Shown one piece after another: positions 9,057 through 17,527 of a stretch of 64,000 nt of DNA. How positions within the stretch are numbered: the first letter of the stretch is position 1; each line of letters opens with the position of its first letter. The notes beneath the pieces were generated by a model. It did no database searches and was not told the DNA's origin. It saw nothing but the letters and a program-made list of their open reading frames with translations. The position numbers and the translations under genes were made by a program. Source of the stretch: Bacillota bacterium (GTDB lineage Bacteria > Bacillota > Bacilli > Paenibacillales > NBRC-103111); the NCBI GenBank assembly GCA_023386955.1, contig JAEWIS010000041.1, positions 1-64,000 on the forward strand, written 5' to 3'.

Positions 9057-9084
9057 TTGCCCCTTTTTTCAAAAGTCTTATAAT
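9057..9084 (+). promoter_or_regulatory. Possible promoter of the YihY gene
   Basis: TTGCCC (9057-9062), a 16-base spacer and a perfect TATAAT (9079-9084). The -35 part touches the start of the divergent GNAT gene. Confidence 0.4.
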
Positions 9085-9229
9085 AAGGTGCTGACTGTCT
9101 GCATCACCTGTGTTGTCTTGTTTCAGCGCATCTTCCGCGCGGGTATGAACATCACATCTTCACCTTCGGCGAATCCAAGGTGCCCTTTTGGGAAAAAATA
9201 TCAATCAAGAGCGAAGGGAGCGGACGGCG

Positions 9230-10120
9230 ATGAATTGGAAAAAAAGCCTGCATTTTCTGGAAGCCTTATATTGCCGGTATGAGGACGACGAAGTCACAGC
9301 CCTCGGCGCACAAATGACCTACTATATGATTCTCGCCTTTTTTCCATTTTTAATTTTCCTTCTGACCATTGTGGGCATGACCCCCATCTCCACACAGGAT
9401 GTTTGGGAGCAGATCGCCATGGTTTTGCCGGAATCCAGCTATAAGGCAGTCAACGATATTATGAACGAAATTTTCGAGAACCGCAACGAAGCACTGCTTT
9501 CCTTCAGTATGATCGGTACGCTGTGGGCGGCCTCCAATGGCTTGTCTGCTGTGATCAAGGCGTTAAACAAGGCCTACGACGAACCGGAAACCCGGCCGTT
9601 CTGGAAGCTGAAGGGACTGGCCCTCCTGGCGACTGTCGGTCTGACCCTGGTGATGCTTCTTACCTTTGTACTTCTGGTGTTCGGCCATGTAATCGGGGAA
9701 CAGCTGTTCAAGTTTCTTGGGTACCCCAATGATTTTGAGCTAATCTGGGGTCTGGTCAAATTCTCCATTCCGCTGGCAGCCATGCTGCTGGGATTTGCCC
9801 TCCTGTACTGGACAGTGCCTAACCGCCGGCTCCGGTTTAAAAGCGTCCTTCCGGGAGCGGTGTTTGCGTCCTTGGGGTGGATTGCCATCTCCCTGCTGTT
9901 TTCCTTTTATGTAAGCCACTTCGGCAACTATTCCAAAAGCTACGGAAGCCTCGGCGGCGTCATTGTGCTTCTGGTGTGGCTGTACATCAGCTGCATCATA
10001 ATCATCCTCGGGGGGGAAATCAACGCCACTCTTACCTTTGACAAGGAGGGAAAAAGCAAACCCGGCTGTAAATCCTTCAGCAGCCGTCTGTCCTTCTGGA
10101 AGAAAAAGAAGCCCGAATGA
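9230..10120 (+). CDS. YihY/BrkB-family inner membrane protein
   Basis: A 296-residue membrane protein with about six hydrophobic helices and the family features GAQMTYYMILAFFPFLIFL near the start, SLGWIAISLLFSFYVSHFGN and GGVIVLLVWLYISCIIIILG near the end. The protein was once thought to be RNase BN, but that activity belongs to another protein; its role in the membrane remains unknown. The ATG at 9230 is preceded by AAGGGAG at 9 bases, so the 14 upstream in-frame codons are not part of it. The C-terminus is a lysine-rich tail. It stands alone. Confidence 0.9.
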   Translation: MNWKKSLHFLEALYCRYEDDEVTALGAQMTYYMILAFFPFLIFLLTIVGMTPISTQDVWEQIAMVLPESSYKAVNDIMNEIFENRNEALLSFSMIGTLWAASNGLSAVIKALNKAYDEPETRPFWKLKGLALLATVGLTLVMLLTFVLLVFGHVIGEQLFKFLGYPNDFELIWGLVKFSIPLAAMLLGFALLYWTVPNRRLRFKSVLPGAVFASLGWIAISLLFSFYVSHFGNYSKSYGSLGGVIVLLVWLYISCIIIILGGEINATLTFDKEGKSKPGCKSFSSRLSFWKKKKPE

Positions 10121-10176
10121 GCCTGCCGCATGGAGCCTGAACCGCGGGCGAAACGCCTGTACATATGGCTGGGATA

Positions 10177-10237
10177 AACCCCTCTTCTATCACATATAGT
10201 GGTATGAGTCCGATTTCAACTGTAGAAAGTAGGGGTT
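10177..10237 (+). other. Inverted repeat in the leader of the small transporter gene
   Basis: AACCCCTCTTCTA (10177-10189) can pair, with small bulges, with TAGAAAGTAGGGGTT (10223-10237). It lies about 60 bases before the start of the transporter at 10299. There is no T-run and no match to riboswitch motifs I know. Confidence 0.45.
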
Positions 10238-10298
10238 GCTTCATGCGCATATGGCTTACGAACTCAGCCCGCGGCGGCTTTGAGCGGAGGTGGCGGAC

Positions 10299-10655
10299 AT
10301 GTTCCGGCTTGTCCTGATGTCCGCCATGATGGGCTCCATCGGGCAAATCATGATGAAGCACGGCTCGGACCGGGTGGGACGCCTTACCTTGTCGCCGGCC
10401 ACCTTCGCCACCGATATCGGGCGGATTCTGCGTGTGCCCGAATTTTGGATGGCCATCCTGCTGTTTGCCCTAAGCTCCCTGATCTGGGTCAAGGTGCTGT
10501 CCCGCGCGGACTTAACCAGTGCGTATCCGCTGAACAGCATGAGCTATATCTTCGTGTTCCTGTTCAGTGCCGTGCTTCTGAATGAAGCGCTGACGCTGCA
10601 AAAAATTGCCGGCGCCCTGGTAATTATGGTGGGCATCTTCATCATTACCCGGTAA
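10299..10655 (+). CDS. Small EamA/SMR-like four-helix membrane transporter
   Basis: A 118-residue protein with four transmembrane helices (about 1-20, 42-65, 70-92, 98-116), similar to ArnE-type and EmrE-like halves of the drug/metabolite superfamily: MKHGSDRVG after helix 1, and DLTSAYPLNSMSYIFVFL. Proteins of this size work as dimers; substrates may be lipid-linked sugars or cations. ATG at 10299 follows GGAGG at 8 bases; an upstream GTG at 10290 has no spacing for a ribosome site. The last 11 bases overlap the convergent EamA gene, and its terminator lies inside that gene. Confidence 0.78.
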   Translation: MFRLVLMSAMMGSIGQIMMKHGSDRVGRLTLSPATFATDIGRILRVPEFWMAILLFALSSLIWVKVLSRADLTSAYPLNSMSYIFVFLFSAVLLNEALTLQKIAGALVIMVGIFIITR

Positions 10656-11604
10656 CGGACGGGCCGCTTGCGGCCTTTTTGTGCTTGACCGGCTTGTTGT
10701 CTGCCTCTTCAACCGCGTACCGCACCTGATTGTGGCGCATGAAGTACCAGACACCCCAGATAATCACCAGGCCGGCTGCTCCTTGAGTAAGCGTAAGCTT
10801 CTCGTCCAGGAGCAGGTAGGCCAGGATGGTGGCCCCCACCGGCTCGCCGAGCACGCTCATGGAGACGGTGACGGCGTTGACGTACTGGAGCAGCCAATTG
10901 AACAGCACATGGCCGAAGACGGTGGGTACAACCGCAAGCAGCAGGAAGATGCCCCACTCCCGGGTGGGATATCCGCCGAGAGCGGTGCCCCGGGCCAGGT
11001 TGTAGAACAGGAAAGCGGTCCCGGCCACGAGGAAGATGAAAAAGCTGTAGAACAAGGAGGGGACACGGCTTGCCAGACGCTGGCCTACCAACAGGTGAAG
11101 GGCCACCGCCGCCGTGCCGGCTAAGGACAGCAGGTCTCCGGTCAGGGCTCTGCCGGAGATGCCGATATCCCCCCATCCGATAAGGGCGGCGCCCAGGATG
11201 GCCACGGCCAGGCCCAGCACCGCCTTGCGGGTGGTCCGTTCCTTAAACAGCCAATACGCGCCGGCCAGGATCAGGATCGGCTCCAGGGCGAGAATAATGG
11301 TGGAGCTGGCTACCGAGGTGAAGGCCAGTGACTCCATCCAGAACAAAAAATGCAGGGCCAAAAACAGCCCCGAAACGGCCATAAGGCCCCAGTCCGATGA
11401 AGAGAGAGCCTTCAGGTCAGGCTTGCTTCTCCACACGAAGGGGCCCATCAAAACGGCCGTGAAAAAGAGCCGGTACATGGCCATCACAGAGGAGGGCGCA
11501 TGGGACCAGCGGATAAAGATCGATGAGAATGAAATCGCAATAATGCCGGTCACCAAAAGGGCCAGCAGCACCCAACGGGGGAGCGGGGAACGGTTGTCAG
11601 ACAT
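10645..11604 (-). CDS. EamA-family (DMT) transporter
   Basis: About 319 residues with ten transmembrane helices and two EamA repeats. The first has SIFIRWSHAPSSVMAMYRLF; the second runs from about 155 with ALTGDLLSLAGTAAVALHLL and ends with SVLGEPVGATILAYLLLDEK. Likely an exporter of amino acids or metabolites. The start used here is the ATG giving MSDNRSPLP, with GGAAGG 11-14 bases upstream. A GTG at 11646 or a nearby TTG would add 14 residues and cannot be excluded. The 3' end overlaps the convergent small transporter by 11 bases and holds that gene's terminator on the opposite strand. Confidence 0.86.
   Translation of the reverse strand: MSDNRSPLPRWVLLALLVTGIIAISFSSIFIRWSHAPSSVMAMYRLFFTAVLMGPFVWRSKPDLKALSSSDWGLMAVSGLFLALHFLFWMESLAFTSVASSTIILALEPILILAGAYWLFKERTTRKAVLGLAVAILGAALIGWGDIGISGRALTGDLLSLAGTAAVALHLLVGQRLASRVPSLFYSFFIFLVAGTAFLFYNLARGTALGGYPTREWGIFLLLAVVPTVFGHVLFNWLLQYVNAVTVSMSVLGEPVGATILAYLLLDEKLTLTQGAAGLVIIWGVWYFMRHNQVRYAVEEADNKPVKHKKAASGPSVTG
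10662..10680 (+). terminator. Terminator of the small transporter gene, inside the convergent EamA gene
   Basis: GGCCGC (10662-10667), TT, GCGGCC (10670-10675), then TTTTT. The whole structure lies within the 3' coding part of the opposite gene. Confidence 0.8.
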
Positions 11605-11747
11605 GGGCTGCAATACTTCCTTCCAGGGTAAAACTCGCAATTGCACAACCTCTCCATTATATCCTACTTTGGGAGAATCGGCTATTTTAGTTGAAGGATT
11701 TGCTTAAGGTTTTGCGGCAGGCCGAAATGGGCTGAGATGAGCCGAGA

Positions 11748-11922
11748 TGCAAAAGTGCATTTATTTTATAGCTTAGATACTTAAGCGGCAGGCCCAAATG
11801 CAAAAGTGCATTTATTGCCTGCCGATTTTGCTTGTTTTGCGGTTTTTGAGTGAAATAACTGCACTTTTGCAGGATAGGAACGGATAACGCGCGTCATGGT
11901 GAAAAATAACTGCACTTTTGCA
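11748..11922. repeat. Four-unit TGCAAAAGTGCA array (locus A2), spacing 51/61/51
   Basis: Perfect core 12-mers at 11748-11759 and 11799-11810 (forward) and at 11860-11871 and 11911-11922 (reverse). Forward units continue with TTTATT; reverse units are preceded by AAATAAC and followed by GGATAG. It sits 10 bases before the stop of the minus-strand gene at 11933 and between two genes of the same direction. Confidence 0.92.
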
Positions 11923-11932
11923 GGATAGCCTG

Positions 11933-12388
11933 CTATTCCTTTTTACCGTTGCCGTTAAAAAGCGCCTCCGCCAAATGGGTCAGCTTCTCCATAAACTTGC
12001 CGTAGCCGAACCCGGTGAGAAATGCCAGCCCGGTCCGGGCTGACAGGGAATTCTCTACCGAAAGCAGCATAATGCCGCTGTCCAGCAGGATAATCGTAAT
12101 CATGGCCGTACCGCCGCAGAGGTAGGGCCGCATGAAATACCAATACACAAAGCGGATGGTCACCGGCTGGTCATAAAACTGGTGGAAGGCCCGCAGGGCA
12201 TAGAGGGAGCCGCCCAGGGACCCGGCGCTGATATAAAATAAATAGGGTCTTACCGCTGTCAGGGAGGCGGAGGCAGGGTCCTCCAGGCCGCCGCTTAACA
12301 GATACAGAAGACAGGCGGCGGAAGCGGCGAAGGCCAGGGACAAATACACAAAAATCACAAGCCGCCAACGGGCGGAGTTTTCCGTCAT
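11933..12388 (-). CDS. Hypothetical four-helix membrane protein (151 aa)
   Basis: No family recognised. Four hydrophobic helices are visible: about 10-33 (VIFVYLSLAFAASAACLLYL), 48-70, 92-112 (AMITIILLDSGIMLL) and 120-138 (TGLAFLTGFGYGKFMEKL). The tail is charged (NGNGKKE). The ATG at 12388 has GGAGG 9 bases before it; the GTG three codons earlier is too close to that site. It follows thymidine kinase in the same direction, but a strong inverted repeat lies between them. Confidence 0.65.
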   Translation of the reverse strand: MTENSARWRLVIFVYLSLAFAASAACLLYLLSGGLEDPASASLTAVRPYLFYISAGSLGGSLYALRAFHQFYDQPVTIRFVYWYFMRPYLCGGTAMITIILLDSGIMLLSVENSLSARTGLAFLTGFGYGKFMEKLTHLAEALFNGNGKKE

Positions 12389-12415
12389 AACGCTCACCCT
12401 CCGTTCACCCGCACA

Positions 12416-12454
12416 AGGATTGTTTTCTGCATTATATGCAGCGGGAACAATCCT
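12416..12454. other. Strong inverted repeat between tdk and the four-helix membrane gene
   Basis: AGGATTGTT (12416-12424) pairs with AACAATCCT (12446-12454), and inside it CTGCAT (12427-12432) pairs with ATGCAG (12436-12441). There is no T-run, so an operator or an RNA-processing hairpin is as likely as a terminator. Confidence 0.6.
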
Positions 12455-12491
12455 GGAGGGGTACAGGTGGGGGCGGGGGATACGGATATTT

Positions 12492-13079
12492 TTAACGCTG
12501 TGCGTCCTGCTGCGACCGTTTCTTGCGTTCCTTGTAGCACTTGCGGCATACCGGAATATAGCTTTCGTTGCCGCCGATCTGGATCTGCTCCCCCTCGAAT
12601 ACGGGATGACCGTCCTTGCAGCGCATATTCAGCATAGCCTTGCGGTCGCAGAACCAGCAGACGGTTTTGACCTCTTCGATTTTGTCCGCAGCCGCAAACA
12701 GCTGCAGGCTTCCTTCGAACAGATTCCCCATAAAGTCGGAGCGCAGTCCGTAGGCGATAACGGGAATGCCCAGGTCATCACAGATGTCCGTGAGCTGCTC
12801 AATTTGCTTCCGGGTCAGAAACTGGGCCTCGTCCAGAAGCACGCAGTTGGGCATGGTGTCCTTGGCAATGGCGTACATATCCGTATTCTCGTGAACGATG
12901 ATGGCTTCCTTTTGCATCCCGATGCGGGAGGTGACATTGCCTACGCCGAACCGGTCGTCGATGGCGGGGACGAACAGCAGCACCCGTTTACCCTGTTCCT
13001 CATAGTTGTGGGCGGTACGGAGCACCTCGATGGATTTGCCGCTGTTCATGGTTCCATAACGAAAATATAATTTAGCCAC
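12492..13079 (-). CDS. tdk: Thymidine kinase
   Basis: A 195-residue type II thymidine kinase making dTMP from thymidine and ATP in the salvage pathway. The P-loop GTMNSGKS is near residue 10, the Walker B/catalytic stretch DEAQFL near 85, and the zinc-binding cysteines appear as CWFC near 145 and CRKC near 180. Chosen start is GTG at 13079, nine bases after AGAGGA; a GTG eight codons upstream has no ribosome site. Length is as usual for the family. The next gene downstream is the unknown membrane protein. Confidence 0.95.
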   Translation of the reverse strand: MAKLYFRYGTMNSGKSIEVLRTAHNYEEQGKRVLLFVPAIDDRFGVGNVTSRIGMQKEAIIVHENTDMYAIAKDTMPNCVLLDEAQFLTRKQIEQLTDICDDLGIPVIAYGLRSDFMGNLFEGSLQLFAAADKIEEVKTVCWFCDRKAMLNMRCKDGHPVFEGEQIQIGGNESYIPVCRKCYKERKKRSQQDAQR

Positions 13080-13183
13080 GTTGTTTATTCCTCTCTGCAG
13101 CACTTGATGCGGGGCGGTCCCTAACCCTAAGGTCCAGGAGCGTCCCGGCCCTCTCCAAGGATAGCATGTTTTTGCAGCCTTTC

Positions 13184-16063
13184 CTATGGATGATTGTTCC
13201 CCTTAGGCGCAAAACCGGCCAGGAGCATATCGTTCATTTCCGCCAAAACCTCTGGAATCAGGCCGAATTTGGCCAGCTGCATCCGCAGCACCTTTTCCTC
13301 CTGGACGGGAAAAAAGCAGTAGCACCAGTCCGGCTCGCGCATACCGGCGGAAGCGATCCCCCGGGCGGCGCCCGGCTGCAGAAACTGGACCATCTCCCGG
13401 AGGCTGAAGGGTTTAACGGGCTGGACCATTTCCAGATTGGGCCCGGAAGCGGAAGCGGAAGCGGTTGGGGATGAGGGGGAGGCCATCCGTTCCAGGAATA
13501 CCATGGCCGCCTTACGCGGGCAATCCAATGCCAGGAGCCGGGAGGCGAATTCCAGTCCGTTCATCAGCCCGGTGCCCACCAGATTGGCGGCGATGATGCG
13601 GGGCATATTGATGTTGCCGCAGCCAATGGCAAACAGGGCCTCCTCAAAGGAGCCCAGGTGGAGCACATGCTCGCCCCGCTGGGCCAGAACGCTGGCCAGG
13701 CTTTCCGTATAGCCGTCCTCCTTGCCGATAAGCAGGACGGCGCCTGCGGTGGAGGGCGGGGTATACACCGGGAGCCACACCGTGAAGATGCTGCCCCCGT
13801 AATGACGGGACACGAAGGTGATCTGGCCGCTGTGGCCCTCGACGATTTCCTTGGCGATGGGCAGGCCCAGGCCGCTGCCGGGAATCTTCTTGCGGTCGTT
13901 GTTTTCCACCCGGTAAAACTTGCGGAACACCTTCTCCTTGTCCTTCTCCGGGATGCCCAGTCCGTTATCGGCGATGTCGATGCGGATGGCGCCGCCCTCC
14001 AGAGCCGCAGAGATATGCACCTCCGACCCGTCAGGTGAATATTTCACCGCATTGCTGATCAGGTTGTCCAGCACCTGCCGCATCCGGTCGGCATCCGCCA
14101 GGGCGATGACAGGCTCCTCCGGAAGCTTCAGGAGGATGGAATGATGATTGCCGTTGTGGCGCCATTCCTCCACCGTTTGGGAGACCATTTCCCGCAAGTC
14201 CAGGGGAACCAGGTAATAGGGCTGCCTGCCTGACTCCATCCGCTGCAAATCGAGGAAATCATCCACCAGCCGGGACAGCCGGACCGCTTCATGGTGTATG
14301 GTGGCGGAATAGGACTTCAGCTTGTCCGGCGGCAGCTCCTTGCTGCGCAGAATTTCCGAATACCCGAGAATGGGGGTGAGCGGGGTCCGGAATTCATGGG
14401 ACACCTGTGCAATCATTTCCTCCTGGAGCAGCTCCCGTTCCATCTCCTCCGTACGGTCACGGAAGATGAACAGGCGGTTGCGGTCCCGGATTTCCTCCGT
14501 GCCTTGGATGACGGTCACATACAAGGACAGATACATTTTGCGCTGGTTATTGTGGAAGGTAATGTTGCGTTGCAGAGAGCCGTGCTCGCCCACATGGTGC
14601 AGAATGGAGTCGATCTCCTGCTGGAGCTGGGTGGCGTCATCCTTGGGAAAGCGCCGCATGGCCCCGAACAGCTCCTTCATGGAATGCATGCCAATGGGCC
14701 GTTCGCCGAAAAACACATCCAACTGGCTGTTGGCGTACAGGATGGTGCCGTTTTTGTCGCAGAGCACCATGGCTTCCCGGGTAGCCTCCAGAATGCTGGC
14801 AAACTGCTGGTTCAAGTCCATGGACATCAGCTTGAAGGCGTTGGTCAGCGCCTGGATCTCTACCAGGGCACTGTCCGGCCATTGGGGACGGAAGCCGGTG
14901 CCGATGGAGGACGACAGTCTGCCGGATAACTCTGCCAGCTGCACAATGGGCCGGTTCAGGTAGCGGCAGATGGGATAAATAATGAGCACCGCCAGCGCCA
15001 AAATAGTAAAGGCCGTAGTCAGCTCCTGGGCCAGCTCCCCGTAAATTCCGGTCCACGTGGCCCGGGCGGGCAGCTCTACGAAAATCTGGAACCGCTGATC
15101 CCCGTTCCACCGCATGTCCACATAATAGACGGAGTTCATCCGCTGTGTAATCCGGCTGCCGGATTCATCCAGGCTGGGCGACCATAAATTCACCCGTTCC
15201 GTCACCGCCCGGACATGGGAGTCATCGGCATTGCCGGTCAGATAGGCGGGCAGCGGCCCGTATTGGTCCTCCATGGAAGCCCCCGGCTTCAGCCCGCGGT
15301 CCACCAGACGGAAGCGCAGCTCCGGCATTCGGTCATCCAGCAGCGCAAAGGCCTCCTGCACCGGAAAGCTGCCGGGTGTATCCGTATACAAATTCATTTG
15401 CTCCGCGGCGTATACCAGCTTCTCGGCAATGGTATCCTCTTCATTAGCAATGAGAAGACGGCTGTGGATGCCCATCTGTACCATCGCCATAATGAGAATA
15501 ATAAATACCATAATATTGGACAGCTGGCCTGCCAGGCTGAAGGGAGCCAGATCATAGAAGCCCCGGCGTCCCATAACGGAGCGGGGTAACTTTTTGCAGA
15601 TAAGGGCAATAACGGGAATGACGAGGGAAACGGCTGCTGAATTGCCCAGCCCGTTCAGGGCCATTTTGAACACGATGAACTGCAGGCTGGTGCCGGGGAT
15701 GTCCAGGATCAGACCATAGAAAAGCAGGGTCAGCGGAATTCCGATCACTGCCCAGTAGATGAGGCTGGCAGTGGTATAGCCGTATCGGTATTTTTTGACC
15801 AGGAGAGAAACAAGTATGTTCTCCAGCACCATCAGAACCATGCCGTAGGGATGGCCCCAATACCACAAGCTGGGCAGCACGCCGATCAGAACCACGCCGA
15901 CACCCGCGAAGGGGCCGAACAGGGCATAAGCGGCAAAGCCGAACAGGCCGGCAAGGAAATATTCAACTCCGAACATCAGCCGCAGGGGAAAAAGCCCGCT
16001 GGCCAGAGAGGCTGCACTAAGCAGAAAGAGCACCACCAGAGGAATAAGCCTGTGTTTGGACAT
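13184..16063 (-). CDS. Membrane hybrid sensor histidine kinase with degenerate receiver
   Basis: A 959-residue kinase. Residues 1-200 form a 5-6 helix membrane module (LytS/MASE-like). An extracytoplasmic region (about 200-345) and another helix (about 350-366) follow, then HAMP (367-420), PAS (420-540), the HisKA domain with His556 (VSHEFRTPLTPILGYSE) and HATPase_c (655-765; N-box NLISNAVKYSPDG, G-boxes DNGLGIPEKD and GSGLGLPIAKEI). Residues about 775-860 look like a receiver in which the phospho-aspartate position is asparagine (IIAANLVGTGLMNG), so it probably cannot be phosphorylated. It starts 12 bases after the CheY-like gene, so the two are one operon. The signal is unknown. Confidence 0.88.
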   Translation of the reverse strand: MSKHRLIPLVVLFLLSAASLASGLFPLRLMFGVEYFLAGLFGFAAYALFGPFAGVGVVLIGVLPSLWYWGHPYGMVLMVLENILVSLLVKKYRYGYTTASLIYWAVIGIPLTLLFYGLILDIPGTSLQFIVFKMALNGLGNSAAVSLVIPVIALICKKLPRSVMGRRGFYDLAPFSLAGQLSNIMVFIILIMAMVQMGIHSRLLIANEEDTIAEKLVYAAEQMNLYTDTPGSFPVQEAFALLDDRMPELRFRLVDRGLKPGASMEDQYGPLPAYLTGNADDSHVRAVTERVNLWSPSLDESGSRITQRMNSVYYVDMRWNGDQRFQIFVELPARATWTGIYGELAQELTTAFTILALAVLIIYPICRYLNRPIVQLAELSGRLSSSIGTGFRPQWPDSALVEIQALTNAFKLMSMDLNQQFASILEATREAMVLCDKNGTILYANSQLDVFFGERPIGMHSMKELFGAMRRFPKDDATQLQQEIDSILHHVGEHGSLQRNITFHNNQRKMYLSLYVTVIQGTEEIRDRNRLFIFRDRTEEMERELLQEEMIAQVSHEFRTPLTPILGYSEILRSKELPPDKLKSYSATIHHEAVRLSRLVDDFLDLQRMESGRQPYYLVPLDLREMVSQTVEEWRHNGNHHSILLKLPEEPVIALADADRMRQVLDNLISNAVKYSPDGSEVHISAALEGGAIRIDIADNGLGIPEKDKEKVFRKFYRVENNDRKKIPGSGLGLPIAKEIVEGHSGQITFVSRHYGGSIFTVWLPVYTPPSTAGAVLLIGKEDGYTESLASVLAQRGEHVLHLGSFEEALFAIGCGNINMPRIIAANLVGTGLMNGLEFASRLLALDCPRKAAMVFLERMASPSSPTASASASGPNLEMVQPVKPFSLREMVQFLQPGAARGIASAGMREPDWCYCFFPVQEEKVLRMQLAKFGLIPEVLAEMNDMLLAGFAPKGNNHP

Positions 16064-16075
16064 GCAGACGCCCCC

Positions 16076-16447
16076 CTACGGTTCCTGCATCAGCAGCCGG
16101 GCATGGGCCAGTGCTGTGAGCAGTCGTGATTCCTCCAAGGGCTTCATTACACAATCATAGGCTCCCGCCTGGAGGGCTTCCTGGCCGGAGGCATTCTGGT
16201 TCATTCCGGATATGGCCAAAATACGGGCTTCGGGATCCAGACTGCGGATCCGGCGGATCAGCGCCACACCGTTGAGGGTGGGGGCTGTCAAATCGATGGT
16301 CACCGCATCGGGTGCGGTGCTTCTGTATTGGACCAGGGCTTGCTCGCTGTTGCCCGCTTCGCCGGCAACGGCATAACCCGCCTCCTCCACAATTCTGCGG
16401 AGTACCGTGCGGGAGAAAGCGGCAGGGTCGATAATCAGGATGCGCAT
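16076..16447 (-). CDS. Single-domain CheY-like response regulator
   Basis: 123 residues, receiver domain only: MRILIIDPAAFSRTVLRR start, phospho-aspartate in VTIDLTAP near 54, and the conserved lysine in CVMKPLEE near 104. The ATG at 16447 has GGAGG 8 bases before it; upstream in-frame codons are not used. With no output domain it likely acts by binding a partner or passing phosphate on. It heads the operon with the large kinase. Confidence 0.87.
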   Translation of the reverse strand: MRILIIDPAAFSRTVLRRIVEEAGYAVAGEAGNSEQALVQYRSTAPDAVTIDLTAPTLNGVALIRRIRSLDPEARILAISGMNQNASGQEALQAGAYDCVMKPLEESRLLTALAHARLLMQEP

Positions 16448-16657
16448 GCAGCAAGCCTCCTGCGTTGTAGGGGATGCCGGACTTTTGAAGATCCGGATAT
16501 AAATTGCGGATTTTTGCCCAATTCGAGCCGAATCCCGGCAGGAATCCGCATTATTCGCTATAATAAAAGGTATCAACACCTATTATCCGCCTTATCCTTT
16601 AGAAAAGTTGCAGAAAAGTGCTAGGAAAATGTTAAATTGCGGCAAGGAGAGCTGGTT

Positions 16658-17353
16658 ATGCCTAAAGTACTCATTATTGAAGATGATCAGAGCATTGCCG
16701 ACATGATGACCATTTACCTGGAGGAAGAGGGGTACACGGTCACCTGGGCTTCAGACGGCGAAGAGGGCAAGAAGCTCCTGCAGAGTGTGGAGCCGGACAT
16801 CATTATTCTGGACGTGATGCTGCCGGATACGGACGGCATTACCCTGTGCGGGGAAATCCGTCTGGTCACGGTTATTCCCATTCTGATGGTTTCCGCCAAG
16901 AAGGAAGTGGCAGACCGGGTGAATGCACTTCTGGTGGGCGCCGACGACTATCTGTGCAAGCCCTTTTCCATGCGGGAGCTGGCCGCCAGGCTGACCGCAC
17001 TTCTGCGGCGTTCCGCCATGACTCCCGTTGTGGAGCCTGCTGCAGCTAAAGATGTCCGTCCCGCCGTGCATATGGATAAGAGCCGGAGGGTGCTGTATGT
17101 AGCGGACAAGCTGGTGGAAACCACTTACTCCGAATTTGAAATTATGAAGGTGCTGTGGCTGCATCCGAACAATGTCTTCAGCAGAGAAGAGCTGCTAAAC
17201 CGGATCAGAGGCATCGATACGTATGTAACGGAACGCTCCGTAGACGTGCATATCACCAATCTGCGCAAAAAAATCGAGGCGGACCCGAAAAATCCGCGTT
17301 TCATTAAAACTGTATGGGGAGTCGGCTACAAATTTGTGCCGGAGGGAGATTAG
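16658..17353 (+). CDS. OmpR/PhoB-family response regulator
   Basis: 231 residues: a receiver (about 1-118; acidic pair EDD near 8-10, phospho-aspartate in IIILDVMLPD, lysine in LCKPFSMREL), a short linker, and a C-terminal winged helix (TTYSEFEIMKVLWLH, RSVDVHITNLRKKIE, TVWGVGYKF). The ATG follows AAGGAG at 8 bases. It is divergent from the CheY-kinase operon, so all three genes may belong to one signalling unit, although the OmpR-type regulator could also take phosphate from an unlinked kinase. Confidence 0.92.
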   Translation: MPKVLIIEDDQSIADMMTIYLEEEGYTVTWASDGEEGKKLLQSVEPDIIILDVMLPDTDGITLCGEIRLVTVIPILMVSAKKEVADRVNALLVGADDYLCKPFSMRELAARLTALLRRSAMTPVVEPAAAKDVRPAVHMDKSRRVLYVADKLVETTYSEFEIMKVLWLHPNNVFSREELLNRIRGIDTYVTERSVDVHITNLRKKIEADPKNPRFIKTVWGVGYKFVPEGD

Positions 17354-17414
17354 GAAGCCCTAGAAACCCCTTACAATAATCTGTTTTTGCGATGGTTTTC
17401 ATTACATTTTTAAA

Positions 17415-17443
17415 TTGATTCAGCTAACATGGGATGTTAAAAT
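17415..17443 (+). promoter_or_regulatory. Sigma-A promoter of gltB
   Basis: TTGATT (17415-17420), a 17-base spacer and TAAAAT (17438-17443); the gene starts 85 bases downstream. Confidence 0.7.
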
Positions 17444-17527
17444 TAAAAAAATACTATCACTCTTCCCTTGCTGAAATAATAATTTTTATCGGCAGGAACC
17501 AATAAAAACAGAAGGAAAGGTTGCACA

